A stretch of DNA of 34,037 bases from the NCBI GenBank assembly GCA_003062205.1, contig PQCP01000083.1:1-34037 (forward strand), read 5' to 3'. The notes beneath the pieces were generated by a model. That model saw only the letters and a list, made by a program, of their open reading frames with translations. It did not search any database and was not told where the DNA came from. The stretch comes from Candidatus Sedimenticola endophacoides (GTDB lineage: Bacteria > Pseudomonadota > Gammaproteobacteria > Chromatiales > Chromatiaceae). A program made the translations under genes and the position numbers. Positions 16,999 through 27,261 of the stretch are shown here, in pieces (within the stretch, counting starts at the first letter, position 1; every line of letters begins with the position of its first letter).

Positions 16999-17260
16999 GC
17001 CGTATCGCTGATCGGATGGAGCCGCCAATGGTTTGACTGAAACCGGGGGGATGGCCACCTCCGGTCAAGCGGCGGTGCGAATCCCGGAGGGTGCGGCTCG
17101 CACGGTGGGCTATGCGGACCGGCCGCGCGGCCCCGGGTGCGATCTCTCCTTGACCCGGCGCGGCGGTTTTTAGTATGTTGCTTTGTTTCCGAAATTTTCT
17201 TTGGTTTTTAGCCTGATTGGCGGATTTAAAGGGCCGATTGGGCCGGTGGGGGGCTGCGAA
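16999..17260. other. Upstream region of ilvI
   Basis: This 262-bp stretch starts GC-rich, with several small inverted repeats, and turns T-rich at about 17165-17215. A candidate promoter is listed separately. No Leu/Val/Ile-rich leader peptide or terminator-antiterminator pair is convincing. Confidence 0.4.
17150..17179 (+). promoter_or_regulatory. Candidate sigma-70 promoter of ilvIHC
   Basis: TTGACC (17150-17155) is followed after 18 bp by TATGTT (17174-17179); TAGTAT at 17171-17176, 15 bp away, is an alternative -10. It lies 82 bp before the chosen ilvI start. Confidence 0.45.
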
Positions 17261-18979
17261 GTGGAATTGAGTGGTGGCGAGATCGTCATTCAGTGTTTGA
17301 AGGACGAGGGCGTTGAACATGTATTCGGGTACCCCGGTGGGGCCGTCCTTCACATCTACGATGCGATTTTCAGGCAGGATGATGTGCAGCATATCCTGGT
17401 GCGTCACGAGCAGGCGGCGACTCATGCCGCTGACGGTTATGCGCGCTCTACCGGCAAGCCCGGGGTGGCGCTGGTCACCTCCGGTCCGGGGGCGACCAAC
17501 GCCGTGACCGGCATCGCCACCGCCTACATGGACTCCATCCCGATGGTGGTGCTGACCGGCCAGGTGCCATCGCCGTTTATCGGCAGCGACGCCTTCCAGG
17601 AGGTCGATACCGTCGGTATCACCCGGCCCTGCGTGAAGCACAACTTCCTGGTCAAGGATGTGCGCGAGATCGCCGAGACCATCAAGAAGGCCTTCTACAT
17701 TGCCACCTCCGGGCGTCCCGGTCCCGTGGTGGTGGATATCCCGAAGGACATCACCGATCCCAACATCAAAGTGCCCTACGCGTATCCGAAGAAGATCAAG
17801 ATGCGCTCCTACAACCCGGTGGTGAAGGGGCATCTGGGCCAGATCAAGCGGGCGGTGGAGCTGATGCTGAGCGCCGAGCGCCCGGTCTTCTACACCGGCG
17901 GAGGCGTGGTCACCGGCGACGGTTCCAAGTACCTGGCCGACGTGGTGCGCGAGCTCGGCTACCCTATCACCCAGACCCTGATGGGGCTCGGCGCCTACCC
18001 CTCCAGCGACCGCCAGTTTATCGGCATGTTGGGCATGCACGGCACCTACGAGGCCAACATGGCGATGCACGACACCGATCTGCTGATCGCCGTCGGCGCC
18101 CGCTTCGACGACCGGGTGACCGGACACATCGCCCATTTCTGTCCCAACGCGACCATCATCCATATCGATATCGACCCTTCGTCCATCTCCAAGAACGTGC
18201 GTGTGGATGTGCCGATCGTCGGCCCCGTGAAACAGGTGCTGAAGGATATGCACAAGGTGATCAAGGAGTCGGGGCGCAAACCGGATGCCGGTGCCCTGAA
18301 GCGATGGTGGGCGCAGATCGACGAGTGGCGCCGGATGAAGTGCCTCAGCTACGATACCAAGAGCAAGCTGATCAAGCCCCAGTTCGCCGTCGAGACCCTG
18401 CATAAGGTGACCGGAGGGGATGCCTTTATCGCCTCTGACGTGGGGCAGCATCAGATGTTCGCGGCCCAGTTCTACGGCTTCGACAAGCCGCGCCGCTGGG
18501 TCAACTCCGGCGGTCTCGGCACCATGGGCTTTGGCCTCCCCGCCGGCATGGGTATCCAGATGGCCAACCCCGGGGCCGACGTGGCGGTGGTCACGGGCGA
18601 GGGGAGTATCCAGATGTGTATTCAGGAGCTGGCCACCTGCAAGCAGTATGATCTGCCCCTGAAGATCATCCTCCTGAACAACGGCTATCTGGGTATGGTG
18701 CGCCAGTGGCAGGAGTTCTTCTACGATGGCCGCTATGCCCACTCCTACGTTGACGCTCTGCCTGATTTCGTGAAGCTGGCCGAGAGCTATGGCCACGTCG
18801 GCATGCGGGTCGACAATCCGGCCGAACTCGAAGATCGGATGCGCGAGGCCTTTGCCATGAAGGACCGGCTGGTGTTTCTGGACGTGGTGATCGACCCGAC
18901 GGAGAACGTCTACCCAATGATCGAGGCCGGCAAGGGCCACCATGAGATGCAACTGTCACCGCAAAGCGAGCTGGTATAA
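17261..18979 (+). CDS. ilvI: Acetolactate synthase large (catalytic) subunit
   Basis: The enzyme makes acetolactate or acetohydroxybutyrate with thiamine diphosphate, the first common step of valine, leucine and isoleucine synthesis. The 572-aa protein has the N-terminal VFGYPGGAVL and HEQAATHAADGYAR, including the cofactor-activating glutamate, then TSGPGATN, the FAD-region RFDDRVTGH, and the thiamine motif GEGSIQM...NNGYLGMVRQW. GEG replaces the textbook GDG; this variant is known in related proteins and is probably functional. The start is GTG at 17261, giving the family N-terminus (M)ELSGGEIVIQ. A longer in-frame N-terminus reaching 17183 has no family counterpart. ilvH follows after five bases. 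Confidence 0.95.
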   Translation: MELSGGEIVIQCLKDEGVEHVFGYPGGAVLHIYDAIFRQDDVQHILVRHEQAATHAADGYARSTGKPGVALVTSGPGATNAVTGIATAYMDSIPMVVLTGQVPSPFIGSDAFQEVDTVGITRPCVKHNFLVKDVREIAETIKKAFYIATSGRPGPVVVDIPKDITDPNIKVPYAYPKKIKMRSYNPVVKGHLGQIKRAVELMLSAERPVFYTGGGVVTGDGSKYLADVVRELGYPITQTLMGLGAYPSSDRQFIGMLGMHGTYEANMAMHDTDLLIAVGARFDDRVTGHIAHFCPNATIIHIDIDPSSISKNVRVDVPIVGPVKQVLKDMHKVIKESGRKPDAGALKRWWAQIDEWRRMKCLSYDTKSKLIKPQFAVETLHKVTGGDAFIASDVGQHQMFAAQFYGFDKPRRWVNSGGLGTMGFGLPAGMGIQMANPGADVAVVTGEGSIQMCIQELATCKQYDLPLKIILLNNGYLGMVRQWQEFFYDGRYAHSYVDALPDFVKLAESYGHVGMRVDNPAELEDRMREAFAMKDRLVFLDVVIDPTENVYPMIEAGKGHHEMQLSPQSELV

Positions 18980-18984
18980 CGACC

Positions 18985-20554
<1,570 letters not shown>

Positions 20555-20572
20555 GTGCATTCCGCAGCGCTT

Positions 20573-20607
20573 GGAAAAAACGCCGGTTACCCCCGGCGTT
20601 TTTTTTC
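20573..20607 (+). terminator. Rho-independent terminator after ilvC
   Basis: CGCCGG (20581-20586) and CCGGCG (20592-20598 region) form a GC stem with a short loop, flanked by an A-run (20575-20580) and a run of eight or more T. This is a textbook bidirectional-type terminator, 20 bases after the ilvC stop. Confidence 0.9.
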
Positions 20608-20649
20608 GCGCCACGGCGAAACGGCAATCCCATTTCCCGGGCGGTCGGT

Positions 20650-20655
20650 TATAAT
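20650..20655 (+). promoter_or_regulatory. Candidate -10 element of pssA
   Basis: TATAAT in the context GGTTATAATCG lies 32 bases before the pssA ATG and directly after the ilvC terminator. The -35 region has no clear hexamer. Confidence 0.5.
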
Positions 20656-20687
20656 CGAAAAATCCCTTTTAGGAGTCCGCACAGCGC

Positions 20688-21473
20688 ATGGTTGAGAACG
20701 ATCCCAAAGCCAAACCCCGGCGGCGCGGCATCTATCTGTTGCCGAACCTGTTTACCACGGCGGCCCTGTTCGGCGGATTCTTCGCCGTACTGGCGGCGAT
20801 GAACGGTCGCTTCGAGCAGGCGGCCATCGCCATCTTCGCGGCCATGGTGCTGGATGGCCTGGATGGGCGGGTGGCACGCATGACCAACACCCAGACCGCC
20901 TTCGGCGCCGAGTATGACAGCCTGTCCGACATGGTCGCCTTCGGGCTGGCTCCGGCGCTGGTGATGTATGTGTGGTCGCTCAACGCGCTCGGCCAGTTCG
21001 GCTGGCTGGCCGCCTTCGTCTACACCGCCAGCGCCGCCCTGCGCCTTGCGCGGTTCAACACCCAGGTGGGCACCGCGGACAAGCGCTATTTCCAGGGGCT
21101 GCCATCGCCCTCCGCGGCGGCCATCATGGCGGGCAGCGTCTGGGTGGCGGTCGATCACGGCATTGACGGCGCCGCCGTGGCGCCGCTGGCCGGTCTGATC
21201 ACCCTCGCCTCCGGGCTGTTGATGGTGAGTAACCTCCGCTACAGCAGCTTCAAGGAGATCGACTTTCGCGGCAAGGTGCCCTTTTTCGTCATTGTGGTGG
21301 TGATGCTCGGTTTTGCGGTGGTCATTGTGCAGCCGCCGCTGGTGCTGTTTCTGATCTTCTTTGCCTATGCCGTCTCGGGACCGGTCTACACCCTCACCCA
21401 CCTGCGTCGACGCCGGGCGGTGCGCCAGGCGGGTCAGAAGGAGCCGGATGGCGGCACGGATCAGGCACCATAG
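20688..21473 (+). CDS. pssA: CDP-diacylglycerol--serine O-phosphatidyltransferase
   Basis: PssA makes phosphatidylserine, the precursor of phosphatidylethanolamine, at the inner membrane. The 261-aa protein carries the CDP-alcohol phosphotransferase signature D-G-x2-A-R-x8-G-x3-D-x3-D (DGLDGRVAR, then GAEYDSLSD at about residues 63-88). It has several hydrophobic segments: NLFTTAALFGGFFAVLA, AFVYTASAALRLA and FVIVVVMLGFAVVIV. GRRRGIYLLPNL at the N-terminus is typical of the multi-pass Bacillus-type PssA, not the E. coli enzyme. ATG at 20688 is chosen. pssA between ilvC and leuA is a known gammaproteobacterial and betaproteobacterial order. Confidence 0.93.
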   Translation: MVENDPKAKPRRRGIYLLPNLFTTAALFGGFFAVLAAMNGRFEQAAIAIFAAMVLDGLDGRVARMTNTQTAFGAEYDSLSDMVAFGLAPALVMYVWSLNALGQFGWLAAFVYTASAALRLARFNTQVGTADKRYFQGLPSPSAAAIMAGSVWVAVDHGIDGAAVAPLAGLITLASGLLMVSNLRYSSFKEIDFRGKVPFFVIVVVMLGFAVVIVQPPLVLFLIFFAYAVSGPVYTLTHLRRRRAVRQAGQKEPDGGTDQAP

Positions 21474-21557
21474 GGGATCCGTACCCCGCCGGGGTGCGGT
21501 TGACGCGGACACCACAGCCCCGCCGGCCACGCGGGCGGGCTCTTCAGGGAGCAGCAG

Positions 21558-23108
21558 ATGAGCAACCCAGAGCGTTTGATTATATTCGACACCACCCTGC
21601 GCGATGGTGAGCAGAGCCCCGGCGCCTCCATGACCCGGGAGGAGAAGCTGCGTATCGCCAAGGCCCTGGAGAAGATGCGGGTGGATGTGATCGAGGCGGG
21701 CTTCCCGATCGCCAGCACCGGTGATTTCGACGCGGTCCGGGCGGTGGCCGAGGCGGTGAGTGATAGCACCGTGTGCGGGTTGGCGCGGGCCCTGGAGGCG
21801 GATATCGACCGCGCGGGCGAGGCCCTCCGGGGCGCCAACTCGGGGCGCATCCACACCTTTATCGCCACCTCGCCCATCCACATGCAGCAGAAGCTGCGCA
21901 TGGCCCCCGACAAGGTGGTGGAACAGGCGGTGTGGGCGGTCAGGCACGCGCGCAACTACACTGACGATGTGGAGTTCTCGGCCGAGGACGCGGGGCGCTC
22001 CGACCCTGAATTCCTGTGTCGGATATTCGAGGCGGTGATCGATGCCGGCGCCACCACCATCAATGTCCCGGATACCGTCGGCTACGCCATGCCCGCGCAG
22101 TTCGGCGAGACCATCCGCCAGTTGATGGAGCGTATACCGAATGCCCACAAGGCGGTCTTCTCCGTCCACTGTCACAACGACCTGGGGCTGGCGGTGGCCA
22201 ACTCCCTGTCGGCGGTGAAAAACGGCGCGCGTCAGGTCGAGTGCACCATCAACGGGCTTGGCGAGCGTGCTGGCAACGCCTCGCTGGAAGAGGTGGTGAT
22301 GGCGGTACGCACCCGTCCCGATTACTTTGCCTGCGATACCGCCCTGGATGCGACCCAGATCGTCCCCAGCTCGCGTCTGGTCTCCAGCATCACCGGCTTT
22401 CCGGTGCAGCCGAACAAGGCGATCGTCGGCGCCAATGCCTTCGCCCACGAGTCGGGGATCCACCAGGACGGTGTGCTCAAGAGCCGCGAGACCTACGAGA
22501 TCATGCGCGCCGAGGATGTCGGCTGGAGCCACAACCGCATGGTGATGGGCAAGCACTCGGGACGCAACGCCTTTCGCACCCGGATGCAGGAGCTGGATAT
22601 CCTCTTCAACAGTGAAGAGGAGCTCAATGACGTCTTCCGGCGTTTCAAGGAGCTGGCCGACAAGAAGCACGAGATCTTCGACGATGACCTGCGTGCCCTG
22701 GTCACCGATGCGGGGTTTCGTGCAGAGCACGAGCGCATCAAGCTGATCTCGCTGAAGGTCTGTTCCGAGACCGGCGAGACCCCCCACGCCGGCGTGGTGA
22801 TCGCCGTCGATGGTGAGGAGCGTAGCGCCACCGCCCTGGGCGGTGGTCCGGTGGACGCCTCGTTCAAGGCGATCGAGTCGATCATCGGCAGCAGGGTCCG
22901 GCTCCAGCTCTACTCCGTCAACGCCATCACCAGTGGCACCGATGCCCAGGGTGAGGTGACGGTGCGCCTGGAGCGGGAGGGACGTATCGTCAACGGGCAG
23001 GGTGCCGATACCGATATCGTCATCGCCTCCGCCAAGGCCTACATCAACGCCCACAACAAGCTGGCCCAGGCCCCGGAGCGGGCTCATCCCCAGCAGGGCG
23101 ACGTGTAG
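21558..23108 (+). CDS. leuA: 2-Isopropylmalate synthase
   Basis: LeuA condenses acetyl-CoA with 2-ketoisovalerate, the first step specific to leucine. The 516-aa protein has the catalytic N-terminal [15 protein letters not shown], the metal-binding [29 protein letters not shown], the linker [15 protein letters not shown] with [11 protein letters not shown], and a C-terminal leucine-sensing domain ([12 protein letters not shown]). Length and order are normal. It completes the branched-chain theme with ilvIHC upstream. The start ATG at 21558 has GGGAGCAG upstream. Confidence 0.97.
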   Translation: MSNPERLIIFDTTLRDGEQSPGASMTREEKLRIAKALEKMRVDVIEAGFPIASTGDFDAVRAVAEAVSDSTVCGLARALEADIDRAGEALRGANSGRIHTFIATSPIHMQQKLRMAPDKVVEQAVWAVRHARNYTDDVEFSAEDAGRSDPEFLCRIFEAVIDAGATTINVPDTVGYAMPAQFGETIRQLMERIPNAHKAVFSVHCHNDLGLAVANSLSAVKNGARQVECTINGLGERAGNASLEEVVMAVRTRPDYFACDTALDATQIVPSSRLVSSITGFPVQPNKAIVGANAFAHESGIHQDGVLKSRETYEIMRAEDVGWSHNRMVMGKHSGRNAFRTRMQELDILFNSEEELNDVFRRFKELADKKHEIFDDDLRALVTDAGFRAEHERIKLISLKVCSETGETPHAGVVIAVDGEERSATALGGGPVDASFKAIESIIGSRVRLQLYSVNAITSGTDAQGEVTVRLEREGRIVNGQGADTDIVIASAKAYINAHNKLAQAPERAHPQQGDV

Positions 23109-23138
23109 CGCGCGGCCCCGCGCTGCGGCAGGTTCCAG

Positions 23139-24014
23139 ATGGACGAGACGAGACGGCGGGAGTATCTGCGGGCGATGGGGGTCGAGCGTTGGGTGCTGCG
23201 GCCGGAGCCGGGCGAACCTCAGCCGGAGCCCTCTCCGGTGCAGCGCTCTCCGGTGCCCGCCGCGTCGCCCGCCGGTCCGGAGGTCGGGGAGGGCGTGCCG
23301 CCGCCCTCCGCCCAGGACTCCGGCACCGCCTCCGGCGGTGACCGGGATCTGCCCGCCTGGCTGCTGGAAGAGCCGCCCCAGACTGATGACTATATCCCGG
23401 CTCGGGAGCCGGCCGAGTATCCCGCCGATCTGGAACCGGCCGTTGGGCCTGTCACGGATCTTTCGGCGCTCGGCTGGGACGAACTGCGCGAGCGGGTCGG
23501 CGAATGCCGGGGCTGCGAGCTGCACCGCAGCCGCGCCAATACGGTATTCGGCGTGGGCGATCCGGCGGCACGGCTGCTGGTGATCGGCGAGGCCCCGGGG
23601 GCCGACGAAGACCGCCAGGGCGAGCCTTTCGTGGGCCGCGCGGGACAGCTGCTCAACGCCATGCTCGCGGCCATCGGTCTGCGTCGCGATCAGGTGTTCA
23701 TTGCCAACATCCTCAAGTGCCGGCCGCCGGGCAATCGCGACCCCAGGGCCGAGGAGGTCCAGCACTGCGAGCCCTATCTGCGGCGGCAGATCGAGCTGCT
23801 CGCCCCCCGGGTGATCCTCTGCGTGGGCCGGGTGGCCGCCCAAAACCTGCTGCAGAGCGGAGAGGCGGTCGGGCGTATGCGTGGCAAGGCATTATTTTAT
23901 CGGGAGATTCCGACAGTGGTCACCTATCACCCCGCCTATCTGCTGCGTTCCCCGGAGCAGAAGGCGAAGGCCTGGGCGGATCTGCAGGCCGCCTACCGGA
24001 AGCTCACCCCATAG
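23139..24014 (+). CDS. Uracil-DNA glycosylase (family 4/5-like) with a psi (HolD)-like N-terminal peptide
   Basis: The C-terminal 190 residues are an iron-sulfur uracil-DNA glycosylase: CRGCELH, the GEAPGADEDRQGEPFVGR motif, RPPGNRDPRAEEV with flanking cysteines, and the catalytic-side TYHPAYLLR. It would remove uracil from DNA. The N-terminus, RRREYLRAMGVERWVLRPE, resembles the start of E. coli HolD (psi), RRDWQLQQLGITQWSLRRP, sharing L-x-x-[LM]-G-[IV]-x-x-W-x-L-R. A Pro/Glu-rich linker of about 85 residues joins the two. In E. coli, holD lies directly before rimI, the place this gene holds here. The psi N-terminal peptide is known to dock on the clamp loader, so this enzyme may be tethered to the replisome; that is inference. 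Confidence 0.88.
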   Translation: MDETRRREYLRAMGVERWVLRPEPGEPQPEPSPVQRSPVPAASPAGPEVGEGVPPPSAQDSGTASGGDRDLPAWLLEEPPQTDDYIPAREPAEYPADLEPAVGPVTDLSALGWDELRERVGECRGCELHRSRANTVFGVGDPAARLLVIGEAPGADEDRQGEPFVGRAGQLLNAMLAAIGLRRDQVFIANILKCRPPGNRDPRAEEVQHCEPYLRRQIELLAPRVILCVGRVAAQNLLQSGEAVGRMRGKALFYREIPTVVTYHPAYLLRSPEQKAKAWADLQAAYRKLTP

Positions 24015-24030
24015 CGGTCGGCCCCGATCC

Positions 24031-24498
24031 ATGAACGCCCTGCTCAAAGACCCCCTGCTGCGGCTGCGCCCCATGACCGACGAGGATGTGGATGCGGTGA
24101 TGGAGGTGGAGCGGGAGGCCTACCCCTTTCCCTGGAGCCACGGCATCTTCCACGACTGTCTGCGTGTCGGTTACTGCTGCTGGGTCTGCACCCTGGAGGA
24201 GCGGATCGTCGGCTACGCGGTGATGTCGGTAGCCGCAGGCGAGGCGCACCTGCTCAACCTCTGTGTCAAGCCCGCCCGGCAGGGACAGGGTCTGGGGCGG
24301 CGTTTGATGCGGCGTTTGATGAACCTGGCACGCGAGCACCGCGCCGATGAGCTGTTTCTCGAGGTGCGGGTCTCCAATACCCCGGCCCTGGAGTTGTATC
24401 ACGCCCTTGGGTTCAACGAAATCGGCCGACGCCGGGGGTACTATCCGCTGCCTCGGGGCAGGGAGGATGCCATCCTGCTGGCCCGCACCCTGCGCTGA
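24031..24498 (+). CDS. rimI: Ribosomal protein S18-alanine N-acetyltransferase RimI
   Basis: RimI acetylates the N-terminal alanine of ribosomal protein S18. The 155-aa GNAT protein has LRPMTDEDVDAVMEVERE, the acetyl-CoA loop VKPARQGQGLGRRLM, and the C-terminal SNTPALELYHALGFNEIGRRRGYY, all typical of RimI. ATG at 24031 gives the family N-terminus and lies 16 bases after the UDG stop, so the two are probably one transcript, mirroring holD-rimI in E. coli. Confidence 0.92.
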   Translation: MNALLKDPLLRLRPMTDEDVDAVMEVEREAYPFPWSHGIFHDCLRVGYCCWVCTLEERIVGYAVMSVAAGEAHLLNLCVKPARQGQGLGRRLMRRLMNLAREHRADELFLEVRVSNTPALELYHALGFNEIGRRRGYYPLPRGREDAILLARTLR

Positions 24499-24515
24499 TC
24501 CGCCTCCGGGAATCC

Positions 24516-24524
24516 TGCTATAAT
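24516..24524 (+). promoter_or_regulatory. Candidate extended -10 promoter of prfC
   Basis: TGCTATAAT (an extended -10: TGnTATAAT) lies 32 bases before the prfC ATG, in the rimI-prfC gap. The -35 is weak, as is common for extended -10 promoters. Confidence 0.55.
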
Positions 24525-24556
24525 CCCCCGCTTTCCCCGGTAACCGAACAGCCCCG

Positions 24557-26137
24557 ATGTCTGAACTTCTCGCGCAACTGCAACGGCGACGCACCTTTGC
24601 CATCATCTCCCACCCCGATGCGGGCAAGACCACCCTGACCGAGAAGCTGCTGCTCTACGGCGGGGCGATCCAGATGGCCGGGACCGTGAAGGGGCGCAAG
24701 GCCGCGCGTCACGCCACCTCGGACTGGATGGAACTGGAGAAACAGCGCGGGATTTCGGTCACCTCCTCGGTGATGCAGTTTCCCTACGGCGACGCGGTGG
24801 TCAACCTGCTCGATACGCCGGGGCACGAGGACTTCTCCGAGGACACTTACCGCACCCTCACCGCCGTGGACTCGGCGCTAATGGTGATCGATGTGGCCAA
24901 GGGCGTGGAGGATCGCACCATCAAGTTGATGGATGTCTGCCGCCTGCGCGACACGCCGATCCTCACCTTCGTCAATAAACTCGACCGCGAGGGGCGTGAT
25001 GCCATGGAGATCCTCGACGAGGTGGAGGAGGTGCTCAAGATCCAGTGCGCCCCGGTCACCTGGCCGATTGGCATGGGCAAGCGTTTCAAGGGGGTCTACG
25101 ACCTGCGCACCGATACCACCCACCTCTACTCCGCCACCCATGGCGGCAAGGTGCAGGAGGGGGAGCTGATCGAGGGGATCGACAATCCGCGCATGGACCA
25201 GTTGCTGGGGGACCAGGCGGCGGAGCTGCGCGAGGAGATCGAACTGGTGCAGGGTGCCAGCCATGCGCTGGATCTGGAAGCCTATGCCCGGGGCGAGCTG
25301 ACCCCGGTCTTCTTTGGATCGGCGATCAACAACTTCGGGGTCCGCGAGCTGCTCGACGCCTTCGTCTCCTACGCCCCCCCACCCAAGCCCCACATCACCC
25401 AGCAGCGCGAGGTGCAGCCTCAGGAGGAGTCCTTCAGCGGCTTCGTTTTCAAGATCCAGGCCAATATGGACCCCGCGCACCGCGATCGCATCGCCTTCAT
25501 GCGTGTCTGCTCCGGCTCCTACAAAAAGGGGATGAAGATGCGCCATGTGCGGATCGGCAAGACGGTGCAGATCAGCAACGCCATCACGTTCCAGGCCGAT
25601 GAACGGCGCCATGTGGAGGAGGCCTGGCCGGGAGACATCATCGGTCTGCACAACCACGGCACGATCCAGATCGGTGATACCTTCACCGATGGCGAGACGC
25701 TGAAGTACGAGGGCATCCCCTACTTCGCGCCGGAGCTGTTCCGGCGGGTGGTTCTGAAGGACCCCCTGCGCATGAAGGCGCTGCAAAAGGGGGTGTTGCA
25801 GTTGTGTGAGGAGGGGGCGACCCAGGTGTTCCGGCCCCTCAAGAACAACGACATGATCCTGGGCGCGGTCGGGGTGTTGCAGTTCGACGTGGCGGCCCAT
25901 CGTCTGAAGGACGAGTACAACGTCGAGGCGGTGGTCGAGAACGTGAGTGTCGCCACGGCGCGCTGGGTCCGTTGTTCCGACCCCAAGATCCTGGAGCGGT
26001 TTAAGGTAAAGGCCCACGAGCATCTGGCCCTGGACGGCGACGAGCAGTTGGTCTATCTGGCGCCGACCCGGGTCAACTTGAGCCTGGCCGAGGAGCGCTG
26101 GCCGGAGGTGGAGTTCCTGGCCACCCGCGAGCTGTAA
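24557..26137 (+). CDS. prfC: Peptide chain release factor 3
   Basis: RF3 is a GTPase that recycles RF1 and RF2 after termination. The 526-aa protein has G1 [12 protein letters not shown], switch [13 protein letters not shown]3 [13 protein letters not shown]4 NKLDREGRD and the RF3-specific [12 protein letters not shown]-type opening. Domains II and III follow, with [18 protein letters not shown] and [10 protein letters not shown]. In E. coli the order is holD-rimI-yjjG-prfC; here yjjG is absent. The start is ATG at 24557. Confidence 0.97.
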   Translation: MSELLAQLQRRRTFAIISHPDAGKTTLTEKLLLYGGAIQMAGTVKGRKAARHATSDWMELEKQRGISVTSSVMQFPYGDAVVNLLDTPGHEDFSEDTYRTLTAVDSALMVIDVAKGVEDRTIKLMDVCRLRDTPILTFVNKLDREGRDAMEILDEVEEVLKIQCAPVTWPIGMGKRFKGVYDLRTDTTHLYSATHGGKVQEGELIEGIDNPRMDQLLGDQAAELREEIELVQGASHALDLEAYARGELTPVFFGSAINNFGVRELLDAFVSYAPPPKPHITQQREVQPQEESFSGFVFKIQANMDPAHRDRIAFMRVCSGSYKKGMKMRHVRIGKTVQISNAITFQADERRHVEEAWPGDIIGLHNHGTIQIGDTFTDGETLKYEGIPYFAPELFRRVVLKDPLRMKALQKGVLQLCEEGATQVFRPLKNNDMILGAVGVLQFDVAAHRLKDEYNVEAVVENVSVATARWVRCSDPKILERFKVKAHEHLALDGDEQLVYLAPTRVNLSLAEERWPEVEFLATREL

Positions 26138-26181
26138 ACCGCTTCCGGCAATAGGGTCGGAAAAGCGAATGGAGGAGTCCC

Positions 26182-26424
26182 ATGGAAAACCAAACCGTTG
26201 AAGCATTGATCAAGGCCGGCCTGCCGGGGTGCGAGGTTCACGTCACCGGCGACGGGCGCCACTTCGAGGCACAGGTGATCGACGCCGCGTTCGCCGGCAA
26301 ATCCCTGCTGCAACAGCACCGCATGGTGACGGAGACTGTCAAGGTCCAGCTTGCCAGCGATGAGCTGCACGCCCTCTCCATCAAGACCTTCACGCCGGAG
26401 AGCTGGGCTGCCCGCGGCGGATAA
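26182..26424 (+). CDS. ibaG: BolA-family protein IbaG
   Basis: Small BolA-type proteins partner monothiol glutaredoxin in iron-sulfur and acid-stress handling. The 80-aa protein has the short IbaG form: ENQTVEALIKAGLPGCEVHV, then GDGRHFEAQVID, and the family helix ALSIKTFTPESWA. The start is ATG at 26182 with GGAG upstream. It follows prfC by 44 bases. Confidence 0.92.
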   Translation: MENQTVEALIKAGLPGCEVHVTGDGRHFEAQVIDAAFAGKSLLQQHRMVTETVKVQLASDELHALSIKTFTPESWAARGG

Positions 26425-26643
26425 TGTGGCGCATCTCCCGGGTGGGTTCCACCTCCGGGTGGCGAGGTTCGGGGGGAGAGGCTACCATTCCGGGATGGGA
26501 ACGAATGTATATACATCCGCCTGCCCGTACCAGACCTCCGGTCGCTGGATATTCGGGCTGGGTAGTGGGAATGCCGGGTGTCATCCGTGGGGGCGGTATT
26601 TGAACCGCCGACGGCATTGACGACCTCGCCCAGTGGATTGCCT
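26425..26643. other. Intergenic region ibaG-cytochrome c peroxidase
   Basis: This 219-bp gap holds a perfect 12-bp palindrome, ATGTATATACAT (26505-26516), a possible operator for the peroxidase operon. The stretch at about 26590-26625 superficially resembles a tRNA T-arm in reverse but lacks the rest of a tRNA. Confidence 0.4.
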
Positions 26644-26961
26644 ATGTCAAGAATAAAGGGCGCTGCCCTGTTGCTGCTGCTGTTCTGTTGTCCGTTGGTG
26701 TGGGCAATGGGGAAGGGGGTTGAAGAGCCCATCCTGCCGCTGACTCAGGTGGTCGGGCTTGATCCGGGGAAGGTCGCCCTAGGGGAGCGCCTGTTCCATG
26801 ATCCCCGGCTCTCCGGGGATGAATCCATCAGCTGCGCCCACTGCCACCCCCTCGGGCGGGGCGGGGCGGATGGGCTCGTGCGCTCGCCCGGTGTGGCCGG
26901 GCAGCTCGGCGAGATCCACACGCCGACGGTCTACAACAGCTTTTTCAACCTCGCCCAGTTC
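26644..26961 (+). pseudogene. Diheme cytochrome c peroxidase (MauG/CcpA-like), 5' part
   Basis: The protein opens with a signal peptide (KGAALLLLLFCCPLVWA), then PGKVALGERLFHDPRLSGD, the first haem motif CAHCH (codons 26833-26847), and HTPTVYNSFFNLAQF. This is the start of the bacterial diheme peroxidase/MauG family, which reduces hydrogen peroxide with electrons from cytochrome c in the periplasm. The frame is broken after the codon for F (26959-26961) by a reverse-oriented 297-bp element, and translation would read into a stop at 26980-26982. With the element removed, the gene continues at about 27259-27262, in the same frame, giving about 323 aa. Confidence 0.9.
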
Positions 26962-27258
26962 AAGAGTGTCGCTACCTCGTGAAAGATTTTGGGACATCCC
27001 AGTCCCCAAAATCGACTCGCCAACGCGACAGCCGTTACTGCCCCGACCGTCCTGCGCTCATCACGACTCCGTCCCGCACATTGCAGCAAAGCTGCTCGTG
27101 CGCAACTCCGTCATGATGACCACAATGACTCTACGGCGTGTCGGATGCGCTATTTGTACGCCCTACGTCACTCCCTATCGGTCGTAACTGCGGCCATACA
27201 ACCGCGCCTACGCCTATCGGGGACTAACCGCCTTCGCTTCGCTCTCCATGGCGGTTAG
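26962..27258 (-). mobile_element. 297-bp hairpin-rich mobile element, copy 2 (inverted, inside peroxidase gene)
   Basis: This is the reverse complement of copies 1 and 3 with one substitution seen (C at 27159 on the plus strand). In element orientation the left flank is CCG and the right flank GAACT. If the YCG before the element is taken as part of it (27259-27261 here), the rejoined host reads Q-F-W-S-G-G-A-A-D-L, exactly the Q-F-W spacing of the peroxidase family. If not, one extra Arg remains. This favours a 300-bp unit in which the first three bases belong to the element. It is inverted relative to copy 3, 1,160 bp away. Confidence 0.85.
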
Positions 27259-27261
27259 CGG

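Noticed and set aside
17175-17216. A 13-residue hydrophobic reading frame before ilvI as an attenuation leader peptide.
   Set aside because: It has only a few Leu and no Val or Ile run, and its ATG overlaps the likely -10, so it may not be transcribed.
20649-23843. A very long open frame on the minus strand opposite pssA, leuA and the UDG gene.
   Set aside because: It is the antisense shadow of three well-recognised genes in GC-rich DNA; it has low-complexity content and no domain.
26590-26625. A tRNA-like T-arm on the minus strand (GGCGGTTCAAATACCGCC).
   Set aside because: The conserved C at the end of the loop is missing, and there is no acceptor stem, anticodon arm or CCA end.
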